Shown here piece by piece: positions 39,580 to 50,163 of a stretch of 64,000 nt of DNA. The DNA is from Isochrysis galbana (Eukaryota > Haptophyta > Isochrysidales > Isochrysidaceae). The DNA lies in assembly GCA_018136815.1 (NCBI GenBank), contig CM030935.1, forward strand, positions 845,382 through 909,381. The letters run 5' to 3'. The first letter of the stretch is position 1, and each line of letters starts with the position of its first letter. The notes under the pieces are model-generated. The model was given only the letters and a program-made list of their open reading frames with translations, was not told the origin of the DNA and searched no databases. The translations under genes were made by a program, and so were the position numbers.

Positions 39580-41160
39580 TCGTCAGGTCTCAAATCTCGT
39601 CAGAAGTGCTTGAGCTTGAGAAGCCGTCAGCAGCTCTTGCACTTGCATCTCTTGCGCATGGCGCTCATGGCAATGAGGGTGTATTTAGCTAAAAAAAACT
39701 CATTGGCCACTGCAAAAAAATCGCCGCATTGCGGACGTTCGTACTCGTGACCACGAAAGAATCAACTCGCGAAACTTTGTAGCTGCTTTGGTGTCATCAT
39801 GAAGAATCCCTCCTTGAATTCTCTTGGAGTTTTGGGTGCAATTTTGAAAAGTCGATTTTTCCCGTCCCCACCCCTACCCGGCAGAGTCCTAGAAATCCAA
39901 GAATTTTCTAGGACGTGGTCCTAGTTTCTAGGACGGAATTTTTTGTCCGCTGACATAGTGATAGCTCCATAACCTACAACCTTGAGAGCTGATAAGTGAT
40001 AAGTTGTTACCCCATACCTATGCCATGCCCCATCTATATCTATATCTATATCTATGCTTCGGCTTCGGAGCTTCGGAGGACCCCGACGGGCGGTAGGCGG
40101 TAGGGGGAACCGGCCCTCTCGAGCGTGGGGACAGACTCGCCCTACCCGCAACATATACTATCTAGCTCCCGGCCGGTCGTCGGACCTTCATATACGCTAT
40201 ACGCTCTATGCCTATGCTATGTACATGTACATGTGACACGTACACCTGAAATCGACTCAAGCGCTGGTACTGGTACTGGTATCACTTCATATCATGTGTA
40301 GGGAGGTTAGGAATGTTGCTGCCTCTGCCTCGCCGGGGGGGGGGGACGCTGCGATTCCCTGCTCACGGGGGGCATCGGGCTCTAGGAAATAATCTAAACC
40401 CACCCTGAGGTCGCAACCTCAGCCTCATGATTGTTCTAGTATGATTGATGATTGCGTCGGAACACGCAACACATCCGCAGGAATCGTCACGCTCGAGCCT
40501 CTTACGACGCAAGTTGCAGACACTCACAATAAGAGTCACAATAACAAGAACAAGACATCGTGAGAAAATAATGCGAAATGAATTCCATCACCAATAGGCA
40601 CGTGTGAATCATCAACCAGCAACATGATAATTTGCGGTTATGATACGGAGTACAGCTGATACAATTGAAGGCCAAACAAAAGAAGATCTGCTCTCATAAA
40701 CGGCACGAAGTCTATTGTTTTGTCGGCTCGTCAGCGACTTCCAGACGATACGTCGAAGTCGAGTTGCCTTGCTGTTCACGAAGCAGTCCTATCCGGAGCG
40801 AGCGACACACCTTAAAGTTTCAATGTTGGCACCGTTAAACATGCCTCCTTGCCTCACGCAGGGCTAGGTATCACGAAACTCTCGCGGGCGTGCCCTGAAC
40901 GCAACGACGCCGTCGAGCGACGAGACACGAGATATGGAGTCAAAGAGGATTATGCTCCTCAAAATCGATAACATGTTCGGCCCAGGCAGCCATAAGAGAT
41001 TCAACGCAATGCATCAACAAGTGTACAACACAAACCAATGCTAGTTGGTTGTGTCATCAAGTGTACAAGAACAGCATTCAAAGCCATCGTCACATGGCTT
41101 TTGAGGTATGCGGAGACGCACCCAAGTGTCGGCTTACAGCAATGAAAACCCATCAAGATC
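39580..41160. other. Intergenic, no gene seen
   Basis: AT-richer unique sequence. The stretch holds CTATATCTATATCTATATC near 40032, short TGGTACTGG repeats near 40264-40282, and no supported ORF. Part must be the 3' UTR of the minus-strand gene ending at 41162. Confidence 0.4.
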
Positions 41161-41161
41161 C

Positions 41162-42307
41162 TCAACCCATTAGTTCGCTGAGCCAATCCTCAACCCAGCC
41201 CGGCGACTCATCCTCGGCAAATGCCTCCTCTTGCAACAGAGAGTCCATCAACATCACATCCACAGACAGTTCACGATCATCTTCGCCATCAGGGTGAGTG
41301 GCGCCGTCGAGGTGGTCTGTGAGTGCGAGATAATCTTGACCGGCATTGAGCGGCAGCGTCAGGCCAGCAGGTCCAGTCGATAGGGGCGACGTATACGGCG
41401 GAGTCATGGCAATGGCCATGTGCCACGGCCTGCACATGGAGTCCGCAAACCCGACACAGCAATCAGGAGCAGTCGGGTTTCCCCACGGCATGACGGCAGC
41501 CACTCGTCGAGAGCCATCAGCCATAGGGTCTATGTCCGCCCCATCCCACGACGTTGAGGTAAAAGAGCGGGCATCCATCTTGGGTGAGGCGGAAGGGGAG
41601 GAACACGTTGATGTTGAACGTGATGAAGCAGCATACAGTGGACTCTGCGGGCTCTCGGGTGGCGTCGACTCCGGCAACGAGATTACCGCATCCGGAGAGA
41701 CAAAGAAATGAACAGGGTGGTCGAAACAGCCAACGTCCGCCGTCTGCTTTGCCTCAGATGAGGCGCGGACGTTGCTCTCTGTGGTCGTGCTCCGTTTGCG
41801 CTTTAGCACTGAGTGATCTGGCTCCATGACAGCCTTGTCCCTCTTGCCAGATTCCATCTTTTGGGAGGTGGCATCAGCGAGCATGTGGGCTCGCGCGGTC
41901 GATTCAAGATTGCGAATCCACTTTCGGAGCTGCGAGCAGAGAGAAGCAGAGATGCTTGAGTCAGAGGAGCGCAGAGGGGCTACGCAGGATGGCGCAGAAA
42001 AGCAACACGCAGGTACAGAGAAAATGGGGCGCAGAATGTGAGAATGCGAGAGTGGATGAGATGGGGAGAGCAGGGAAGGGGGGGGGAATGAGCTGCGCCT
42101 TGATACTAGCTCGCCGCTGCGCCCTGCGCAGCTGCTCCTCACCTGGCAGGGCTCGATGCCAGGGTAGCAAGCGCAGGTCGGTTTGATCCGGTTGGAGGCA
42201 GGCCGCTTGAGGGCGGAGACGACGACCTCGATCTTGAAGCTCTCTTTGTAGAAGGCGCGCTTCCGCCCCCCGTCCCTCGCTCCCGGACGAGTTGTGGCCT
42301 GCGTCAT
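41162..42307 (-). CDS. Putative HTH transcription factor with acidic C-terminus, one intron
   Basis: Exon 1 is 42307-42143 and exon 2 about 41929-41162, joined by an intron of about 213 nt (donor TGCCAG|GTGAGG, acceptor GCTCGCAG|CTCCGA), giving about 310 residues. The intron is a multiple of three, so the unspliced frame is also open. Splicing joins KESFKIEVVVSALKRPASNR...YPGIEPCQ to LRKWIRNLES, completing a helix-turn-helix of the Brinker/CENP-B-like type, with FK.EVV first and a recognition helix ending LRKWI. Next come a basic stretch (VLKRKRSTTTES) and a Ser/Pro-rich middle. The C-terminus is acidic and hydrophobic (LMDSLLQEEAFAEDESPGWV, EDWLSELMG) and looks like an activation domain. DNA binding is inferred. 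Confidence 0.65.
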   Translation of the reverse strand: MTQATTRPGARDGGRKRAFYKESFKIEVVVSALKRPASNRIKPTCACYPGIEPCQVRSSCAGRSGELVSRRSSFPPPSLLSPSHPLSHSHILRPIFSVPACCFSAPSCVAPLRSSDSSISASLCSQLRKWIRNLESTARAHMLADATSQKMESGKRDKAVMEPDHSVLKRKRSTTTESNVRASSEAKQTADVGCFDHPVHFFVSPDAVISLPESTPPESPQSPLYAASSRSTSTCSSPSASPKMDARSFTSTSWDGADIDPMADGSRRVAAVMPWGNPTAPDCCVGFADSMCRPWHMAIAMTPPYTSPLSTGPAGLTLPLNAGQDYLALTDHLDGATHPDGEDDRELSVDVMLMDSLLQEEAFAEDESPGWVEDWLSELMG

Positions 42308-42309
42308 GA

Positions 42310-43700
42310 CTCGGTGTGCGGGGCCTGGGAGGTGGGAGGGGCTCCGTGAGAGAGCCCTCGAGGTGCCGGGGGGGGGAGGGGGGAGAGAAGGGGAGGGCGA
42401 GAGTGAATGCGAGGGGGGGGAGTCCTCGAGAGGGACGCGCGGGGGGGGGGGGGGGGGGGGGCGTGCGACCGTGCGCCGCGCGCGGGGGGAAAGGGGGGGG
42501 CGGGGGGTAGAACTAGTGGGCCCCGCCGTGGGACGAGAGGCCGTCGCGGGCGAGATGGAGGATTCGCCGAGCAGCGCTTGATTCCACCGTCTCTCGCGGC
42601 TCGGAGCTTCTGACGTGTACGTGGGACCGGCACCTCCCGCGCGGGGGGGGAGAGAGGAGCGAAGAATCGGTTCATGAAGATCGCGATCTGAAGGCTGTCG
42701 TGCCCTCTAGATTCAGTGGGCTTGATGAATGCCTCCGCCGAGCTCCTCGACCTGGAAGCTTGCGTACCATTCGAATGGGAATGCAACAAGTGGGCCCCGT
42801 GAAGCGGGTCAAAGGATGCCGGGTGTTCTATTCTTGAGGTGTTTCGACCTCTGCGATAGAGATAGTGGAGATATCATCTTCCAGCGGGAACTCGCCCGTC
42901 GTCGCGCGGACAGTTGTGTGGGTCCACTCCCTCACAACGGCTTTAGCGAGGAGAAAAGTTTCCGAGCCTTTCGGAGTACTCCTTCGAAACTGCAGGCGAG
43001 AATCATCGGTGAACTCCGTCCCGTTTCTCTCATGCGACCACCCCGGTCCTCGGCCGTCCAGCTTTGGTTACGTCATCTCGTCGCCGTCGGGGGGGACGTC
43101 GCGAGATTCGTATCCCGACGGGTGGGGGACCGGACCACACCCCAAGCGGCGGCGCCCTATGACCATCGCAGCCTTTCGCGAATCTCATGTGCGCTCTCGC
43201 TTCTACTGATGATAAAATAATAGCTTCAGGCAATGACTTGTACGAGTGGGCACGTCATTGAATTCGCCAACGTAGACGGGGCGCGTGCCCGCTCGCGCGC
43301 AGGAAAGCCACTCCACATCAAGCGGGCAAGCGGGGCTTTTAACTCCTTACCGCCGGCCCGCAGCGCCAATTTTTTGGCGCTTCGGATTGATTTGATCTTT
43401 TTCGGCTTGTGCGGGAGGAGGAACTGCGTGTAAGAGATAAGTGAGAGGGCACGAGCGAACAGAAGGTGGAACATATTTTCTGGGTGTGTCGCCACCTCCC
43501 CCCCCCCCCCCCGCGCCGCGGGACAGCGATGCCCTCACAATTGCAGTCCGTCGCCTCGCTTCGACTCTATTACCTAAACGGAATATTTTTCGTAATACTG
43601 GAAGCGCCAATGTTGGAGCTGCACTTTTTTTGCCCCTTTGCTCATCTATTCGCGTGTAGATGGCCGACTATATGGAATGTAGGCCCACCCAGCTGTGACG
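42310..43700. other. Upstream region with G homopolymer; no convincing gene
   Basis: A G run lies at about 42441-42460, with GA/GGA-rich flanks upstream of the HTH gene. From 42700 to 43220 several frames are open for 100-160 codons, but none shows a recognisable domain. The block GCGCCAATTTTTTGGCGCTT near 43364 recurs at about 44689. Confidence 0.35.
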
Positions 43701-43739
43701 AGGGATGTCCCTGAGACTCCCCTGAGAGCTGGGTAAGGT

Positions 43740-44640
43740 GTGGAACAAGATACCTAGATATCTAGATAATAGGCATAGAGGGAGCAAAATGAGCTAATAG
43801 TATCTAACAAGTTAGTGCTTCAGAGCTAATAGTATCTAACAAGATAGTAAATATTGCCAATAGTATTAACAGGGTAGATAGTGCCCTAGCCAGGTGCGCG
43901 AGTGCTGGGTTCGGGGCTGTGCATACGAAAGGACAAATACGACAACGCAAGCGCCACACATACGCACTCACTGACAGTTGGCTGCAGCTAGCAAAGCATG
44001 CTCTAATGTTTCATCCATCTGAGCAAACTTCAAATCATCATGCAGCTTCCCAACTTTGGAGAATGCGCGCTCCACCCCCGCAGAAGAAGCCGGGCGCCCT
44101 AGGTATTGACGAGCCATCTTCGCCAACGTCGAAAGCCCCTAGGGCCTGCCAGTCGCGGCATCTTGCTTCGTCTTGTCGTGATCGCGCGCTTTCCACCAAT
44201 CGAGGATGTCTATGTCCATGTTTGATACCTTGGGCATCGGCCCAAGTAGATCTGAAGATCATCCACATCTGCTTCTCCGGTTGCGTCCGACGGGTCGTCT
44301 TTGTCGGACGTTGGGGCCAACGGCATCCCCACAGCACTGGCGCGCACCGCGGCGAACAGTTTCACCGCCATGTGCGGAGGAGCAAGTGGGGGGGGTGGGG
44401 GACAACAATGATGCGGGAGGGGGGGCGATATTCATAGTAGGGGGTGCTAAAATAAAACTTCGGAGAGCACCTACTATCTAGTTATATTATATATCTAGAT
44501 ATTAAGGAGCTCAGAGGAGCTAATAGTATCTAACAAGTTAGTGCTTCAGAGCTAATAGTATCTAACAAGTTAGCAAATTTCACGAATAGTTTCTAACTAG
44601 ATAGCCTCAAACCAAACCTATTCCGCACCCTAGAGCTGGG
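43740..44640 (-). pseudogene. hAT transposase remnant with AT-rich flanks
   Basis: On the minus strand, about 44215-43950 reads DWWKARDHDKTKQDAATGRP, a stop, then LAKMARQYLGRPASSAGVER, AFSKVGKLHDDLKFAQ, the hAT C-terminal dimerisation region. Flanking AT-rich sequence carries repeats of GCTAATAGTATCTAACAAG (43794, 43826, 44518, 44551) and AGATATCTAGATA palindromes. The repeats also occur at 51890-52040, next to another remnant, so they are probably the element's own subterminal DNA. Confidence 0.75.
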
Positions 44641-44829
44641 GGGCTGGGGACGACGCTGTAGGGAGCGGTTGAGACTTTTCGAGGCGGAAGCGCCAATTTT
44701 GGCGCTTCGGCAGTAAGGAGTTAAAATACTAGAATGCGGGGCGGGTGAAAAATGCAAATCTCCGGATTGGGATTGAGGATTGAGGATTCATCACGAGATT
44801 TTTGGATATGCTGACCGGATCCTAGATCC

Positions 44830-45024
44830 TAGATGGGAAATACGTAGTACGTAGTTACCGTATTTGGCCAGAGGTCAAATACATATGTATTTGGCTGTAT
44901 TTCAAGCGCGTCCTGGGTTGTAGGCCTCAAATGTATAATTTGAAATGTATTTGGCCGGAAGCCAAATACATATGTATTTGGCTGTATTTGTATTTGCAGG
45001 CCCCAGCACCGCATTTCCCATCTA
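44830..45024. mobile_element. MITE copy 2 (195 bp)
   Basis: Same structure as the copy at 21160: TAGATGGGAAATACG start, CATTTCCCATCTA end, two internal CCAAATACATATGTATTTGG palindromes. GACCGGAT occurs close to each end (44813 and 45027) but not directly at the left terminus. Confidence 0.85.
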
Positions 45025-45077
45025 GGGACCGGATAGGTGATAGGTGTGACTCTTTGGGCATCAAACCCACAACACAA

Positions 45078-45128
45078 GCGGTCAAACAGGTTTTTTATTA
45101 GGGGTGTGTAAAAATGACCATCTTTCAA
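45078..45128. repeat. Dispersed repeat copy
   Basis: GGTCAAACAGGTTTTTTATT then AGGGGTGTGTAAAAATGACC; a second copy with GTGTTTTTTTATTAGGGGTG lies at about 45820-45895, where it continues into CTCAGAATTGAGGAAATTTG. Both match 1367-1445 in reverse complement. Confidence 0.6.
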
Positions 45129-45439
45129 CCTATTCTTAGAGTAGGGGTCATGGGGGGTGGGGGGTTGCCTCGCGCCCTTCCCCCTCCCCTCAGGCACTAA
45201 CGCCCCTCCGGGGGGGCCTGTTAGTCAACCTCATGCCATGCCATTTGGCATGTCCTGAGAGCACTTTTCACACCCCCAGCCAAACACTCCCAGACCGCGC
45301 AGCGTGCCTTGCTTGCACTCGCACTCCATCGCCCAGTCCCACATCTCATCGTTGTCGCATCCAGAGTATTTTATGTACTCTATGCGGATGCGGTGTCTCC
45401 ATCATGCGTTGTGTGAAGAAAATTGAGTGAGTTTTGTTT

Positions 45440-45715
45440 TCACCAGTGAGTTGTCTCGAAGTCTCGAAGCTCCGCCGCATTGCACGCCGAATTTGTTTGG
45501 TTGTCCTTACTTGTTTCATTGGTTTGTTTGTGCGATGTTGCGTTAGTTTTCGGAGTTTTCTTGTTGGTGAGTGAGTGATGGGGTGGTGTCACGTGGCCCC
45601 TCGTCGTGATGTAGATGTAGCGCGCTCCCTCCCCCTCTCTCAAGACTTCTCTTCACTCTATGCCCTAACCCTGATTGAGACTTGCCCCACGATCAAGCGC
45701 GAGCTTGATTCGACA
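45440..45715 (-). repeat. Mariner-like element end region, inverted copy
   Basis: The reverse complement of this stretch matches 52510-52780: CGTGGGGCAAGTCTCAA, GGGCATAGAG, GGGAGCGCGC, CACTCAC and CTCCGAAAACT occur in the same order. At 52.5 kb it lies directly downstream of a mariner-like transposase remnant, so it is probably the non-coding end of that element. Confidence 0.55.
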
Positions 45716-46035
45716 ATCGTACGGACCCCCACCCTGAGCCCTGAGCCACAGGCCACAGGCCACAGGCCGATAGAGAACCAGGACGGCCCGCGGGGCCGGC
45801 GGGGCGAGCAAGGGGTAGGGCGGTCAAACAGTGTTTTTTTATTAGGGGTGAAAAAATGACCATCTCAGAATTGAGGAAATTTGAGGATTTTTTTCGGGAG
45901 AAAGTTCCCAATACACCCAACTAGCACATATCCGGGGCCCATTAGTTAGGACCCGGACCCCCCCCCTTGGGCCCCCACAACAAAACGTAATCGAAAACTG
46001 ACAAAAGACGCTAAAAGCGCAAAAGCTTGAAAAGC

Positions 46036-46560
46036 TCAACTTCGAACCGATGCCGGGCGCGCTTTGTGCCCGTTTTCGACGATCCATCCGGATGGGGGAC
46101 CCCACCAGATACCAAATACGCATAGCCCACCCGGATGGTCACGCCAATCGGGCAGGCCGCGCGCCGAACCCTCGTCGAAATCACCCATCCGCCGAGCCCA
46201 TTGAACGTTGAGCCGTCGCCGAGGGAGGCCCGGAGAGCCCAACTTCGAACCGATGCCGGGCGCGCTGCGTGCCCGTTTTCGACGATCCATCCGGATGGGT
46301 GTATAATTCGTCCGGTGACGGCCGCGAGCTAACCCGCTCGTAGATATGGGGTTCTCCCGTACGTCGAGTTCGACCGCGTGATAAACGCCATCCCGGCGTA
46401 AATAGTACCTATGCTCCTTATCTACTAGAATGTCTCCTAGGCCGTGTGCGTCCGGGTCTTCCTGGGAGGCTAACTCATGCTCTTCCGGAGCGGGAGGAGG
46501 GGGGAACACCGCTTTTTTCCTTAGAAGGTCGAAATAGTCAGTAGTGGCGTCCGCTATCCT
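46036..46560 (-). pseudogene. LINE-A fragment with tandem duplication
   Basis: On the minus strand it reads FPPPPAPEEHELASQEDPDA then HGLGDILVDKEHRYYLRRDG, which corresponds to the linker region of the LINE at about 7690-7800. Downstream the text PIRMDRRKRARSAPGIGSKL appears twice about 190 bp apart (46.28 and 46.09 kb), so a piece was duplicated. Confidence 0.65.
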
Positions 46561-46574
46561 TGATCTAGATCACC

Positions 46575-47070
46575 GTCCAAATGCAAATGCCAAATGGCAT
46601 TTCAAATGGATAATGCCACACCCCACAAGAGACAAGAGCACAAGAGCAAGAGCAAGGACAAGAATGACACCATTATGGAGAAGCGGCTCCATGATGACGT
46701 GCTCAAGGCTCCGCGGCGCCGCGGCAAGCAATACGGTCCCGACATTGTTTTCCTTCGGCAAGTGCCCAACTCCCCGGACACCAACGCTTGCGACCTGGGA
46801 TTCTTCAATCTTCAAGTCGATCGACTCGCGTCTCCCGAAGCCGAAGCGTCGCGACTTCAATTTGCAATTTGGACCGCTTTACTCAACATAGCCTCGAAGC
46901 TTTTCGTGCTTACCGAATGCTTTGTTTGATACCAAGTCTCGTGTGTTGTTGTCCATTGTGGGGGCAGGGGGTGGGAATGATTACGCCCTCCCGCATCGTC
47001 GTGACGTTGACGTTGTTTCTGACAGTGAATAGTGAATAGGAATAGAGGCCATTTTTTTGACACGTCACAC
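46575..47070 (+). pseudogene. Mariner-like DDE transposase remnant 1
   Basis: Fragments: QMDNATPHK (DDE second aspartate block, DNA-PH), DIVFLRQVPNSPDTNACDLG (the NSPD-N-DLGF block that precedes the third acidic residue) and a degraded C-terminus. These are typical of mariner-like transposases of algae and oomycetes. Small indels against the 52-kb copy break the frame. It abuts the LINE-A fragment. Confidence 0.7.
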
Positions 47071-47347
47071 GTCGTAAGTAGCTTTAGATTTTTGTTAACA
47101 TCCTCAACTAAGGTACCTCATCAAGCCAGCATGTACCCTGTCCATAGCCTAGCCTTCTGTGGAGTGCACCTTCAAGAATATTTTTTTAGCCTTCTGTGGA
47201 GTGCCTATCCTTCTCCAGGCGCCGCCCTTGCTTCCCAAACGCTCTCGCACATCTCAGTTTTGGAACGGAGGTAGTAGAATTTTTGTGTCACGGACATAGG
47301 TCTAGTAAAGAGTTCAAGCTCCCCCCCCCCCCACCACCACCACCACG

Positions 47348-49235
47348 ATGGCGTGTGAGCCGTGTGAACCCAAGCGGCCTCGCAAGACGACCCCCCTCTT
47401 CTCACGCGGTGCGCACACGCTGAGCGTGGCGGCCGAGCTGCACAAGCACAACCGTGAGCGGCTACGTACCCTCCTGACTGATGTGGGCGCGGCCGGCATC
47501 GTGCTGCTGCGTGGCGGCGAAGCAATGCTACGCAATGACACGGACCATGAGGAGATCTTCCGTCAGGAGTCATACTTTCACTACCTCTTCGGCGTGAAAG
47601 AGCCTGGCTGGTGGGGCGTCATTGACCTGTCGAGCGGAATGTCCACTCTCTTCATGCCCAAGCTACCTAGCGAGTATGCTGTGTGGATGGGACGGATACA
47701 TGGCCCTGAGCACTTCCGTACAATGTACAGCGTCGATGATGTCAAGTGAGTTCCCCCGGGCCGGTGCTTCATCAGGCGCCAGCTAGAGTCTTCCGGATCT
47801 TGGGGCACGCTCATAACCTCCAGTGCTCTTCACGTCCCAAACCTTGCACAGGTATGTCTGTGAGCTGAAGGAGTGGATTGCATCCATTTTCCGTCCGTTG
47901 TCATCTGATGATCCGCAGCGAATCCATATTATCTCTGGGCTGAACTCAGATTCGGGCGCGAATCTGAACGCCAGCCTTCCGGTTGTGGACATGATTGAGG
48001 ACACGCTGTACGGGAAAGGAAGGGAGACATCCCGAGTCGACGAGTCCCAGCTGCATCAGGCCTTGGCGGAATGCCGGGTGCGGAAGAGCACGGCGGAGAT
48101 CGAGCTCATGGCTTACGTCTCGTACATCTCCTCGCTGGCCCATGTCGCAGTGATGAGGGACGCTAAACCTGGTGATCAATCCCGTCACGTGCAGTCACTT
48201 CTTCGAGCACCATGCACCATGCGCTTGGCCTCTTGTATGTGGAGGATTGTCCCATTTTCCACACTCTCAGCCTTGTCATCGCGCGTCGCTCCAACCTTTG
48301 TTGCAGGTATGTTCGAGTATCAACTCGAGGCAAAATTCTTGTTCGAAGTGCATTACAACTTCGGTGCGCGACACCATGCCTATACCCCAATCTGCGCCTG
48401 CGGTCCGAGCGGCGCGACGCTGCATTATGGCCATGCTGGAGCGCCTAATGATCGGCAGCTCGGCGATGAGGACATGGCATTACTTGACATGGCGGCGGAG
48501 TATCACTGCTATGCCTCCGACATCACGTGTTCATTCCCCCTCTCCGGCTCTTTCTCGCCGGATCAGCGGCTCGTCTACGAAGGCGTTCTCGGTGCACAAC
48601 GTGCTGTTCTTACTGCCATGCGCCCCGGTGTGTCGTGGCTCGCTTTGCACGAGGTAGCGCTCCGCCAGATACTCAGCGCCCTCCGCAAGGGAGGCGTGTT
48701 GCAGAGGGACGCTAGTCTCGATGAGATGCTCGCCGCAGAGCTTGGGGCCACTTTTATGCCACATGGCCTTGGACATCTAATCGGGATCGACACTCACGAC
48801 GTTGGCGGTTATCTTCCCGGAACCCCTGCACGCAGCGAGCGGCCTGGCTTCAAGAGCTGCCGCACTGCGCGAATTTTGGAGGAGGGCATGGTGCTCACCG
48901 TTGAGCCAGGATGCTACTTCATCGATCGCCTGTTGGACGAAGCTCTCGACTCGCCCAAGCTTTCACAGTTCATCTGTGCAGACACATTAGATCGCTTCCG
49001 TGGCAAGGGCGGTGTTCGACTGGAGGACGTCATAGTGGTTACCGCAGACGGTTGTAGCAACCTCACACAATGTCCACGCACTTGTAGCGAAGTGGAAGCA
49101 GTTATGAAAGGCGAGCAGTGGCCACCAACGGTCGATACCGAGCCTTGGCTTCGTCGTCGTTGGGCAAAGTTCGACCCCTCCAGTAGCAGAATGATTGGGT
49201 TCGGAGGCAAGCATCAACTGAGCCCGGCTCAGTAG
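47348..49235 (+). CDS. Xaa-Pro dipeptidase (prolidase), two introns
   Basis: Exons 47348-47745, 47852-48171 and 48307-49235 give 548 residues. Splice sites are GTCAA|GTGAGT...CACAG|GTATGT and ACCTG|GTGATC...TTGCAG|GTATGT. The second intron is 135 nt and open, but splicing restores the conserved AKPG-MFEYQLEAKFLFEVHY. It is an M24 metallopeptidase that cleaves X-Pro dipeptides. The five metal ligands are visible: DMAAEYHCYASD (two Asp), MPHGLGHLIGIDTHDVGGY (His), VLTVEPGCYFID (Glu) and RLEDVIVVT (Glu). The N-terminal creatinase-like domain includes SYFHYLFGVKEPGWWGVIDL. It starts with MACEPCEPKRP without a signal, so it is cytosolic. The gene is slightly longer than animal PEPD. Confidence 0.95.
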
Positions 49236-49281
49236 ATTGTGGGGGTGACTCGTAAACCCCCACAATAACTTTTGTTCTCAT

Positions 49282-49480
49282 AACTAGCTTTATCGTTGGT
49301 TGCGATGAAGCGCGCCGACGTGGCTCTCTTCTCTTCAGGGCCCCCCGCTGAGGGCGGCCCCCCAGCCCCCATGGTGCAGTCGCTGGCGGAACCCGAGCAT
49401 GACCGGCACACAACCCAGACAAGGTCGCGTTCCGTCGAAAGAGGACCATTGAAGTTTTATTTTTATCCCATTCCAATTTG
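49282..49480 (+). mobile_element. Retroposon subfamily F fragment
   Basis: AACTAGCTTTATCGTTGGTT (49282-49301) folds into a 7-bp stem with G-T pairs. ATG 49305 opens MKRADVALFSSGPPAEGGPP, related to the ORF at 5409. It lies within 50 bp of the prolidase stop codon. Confidence 0.5.
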
Positions 49481-49621
49481 AATTTTAAATTCATAACTGG
49501 GCGGTTCCTGAATATATGGGGCTTGGCGCGGGCCGGACACCGGGCTAGTGACCAAGAACGGTCTCACAGCACGCTCCGCGCTCGTTTTGAATTCGGGCTC
49601 TCAGATTATTGGTTTTTGGGC

Positions 49622-50163
49622 ACTAATTAATGCTTATGATTGGTCGCCATGGAGGGGGGCCTCGCGCCTCGCGCCCCCCCCACTCTCTCGACTCCCCTGA
49701 TGGGGGGCGAGAAGTATTCACCCCCCTGCGCTGCCTCCTGGCATGCGGGGGGGCCTGGCATGCAGGGGGGGCTCACCCAGACTGCCTAGACTCTCTCAGA
49801 GAGCTGGGGCCACAGATCGCACCCTCGCACCCCCTAGCCCGCGCTGGCCTACTTCTCGCTCTGTCCAAGCCCTCTTCCCCCTCGACCCCCCTGATGTGGA
49901 GCCCCCAGCCAGCTCCAGTCGACCTTCAGGGGCGCGAGAGCCAGCGAGGGAGAGGCAGGAGGGGTTAGGGTCATGTCCCAGCCTCACCTGCCCCCCGAGT
50001 TGTGCTGCTATGCTCCTAGCGCTCCTAGGCCCCCGGCCCCTGGAGGCCACCTGAGACCTAAAGAGGGGTCGCAGGCGCGCGCCATGGGCCCGCGCCGCAG
50101 GGAAGAGAGGAGGAAGAGGGAAGAGGGAAGGGAGGGGGGAGCGGCAGCTCTCCCCTCCGGCGG
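49622..50163 (+). mobile_element. Retroposon fragment, subfamily G, fused to LINE-A
   Basis: ACTAAT (49622-49627) can pair with ATTGGT (49639-49644) across an 11-nt loop; CGCCATGGAGGG follows, then a body with AGCGAGGGAGAGGCAGGAGG and GCCGCAGGGAAGAGAGGAGG to CTCTCCCCTCCGGCGG. It joins LINE-A (minus) exactly at 50163. Confidence 0.5.

Noticed and set aside
40032-40060. CTATATC repeats as a possible CRISPR or telomere-like array
   Set aside because: Only a few short units without spacers; a simple microsatellite.
42304-43220. Open frames of 110-163 codons near the HTH gene
   Set aside because: No recognisable domains, overlapping frames on both strands, homopolymer-rich DNA.
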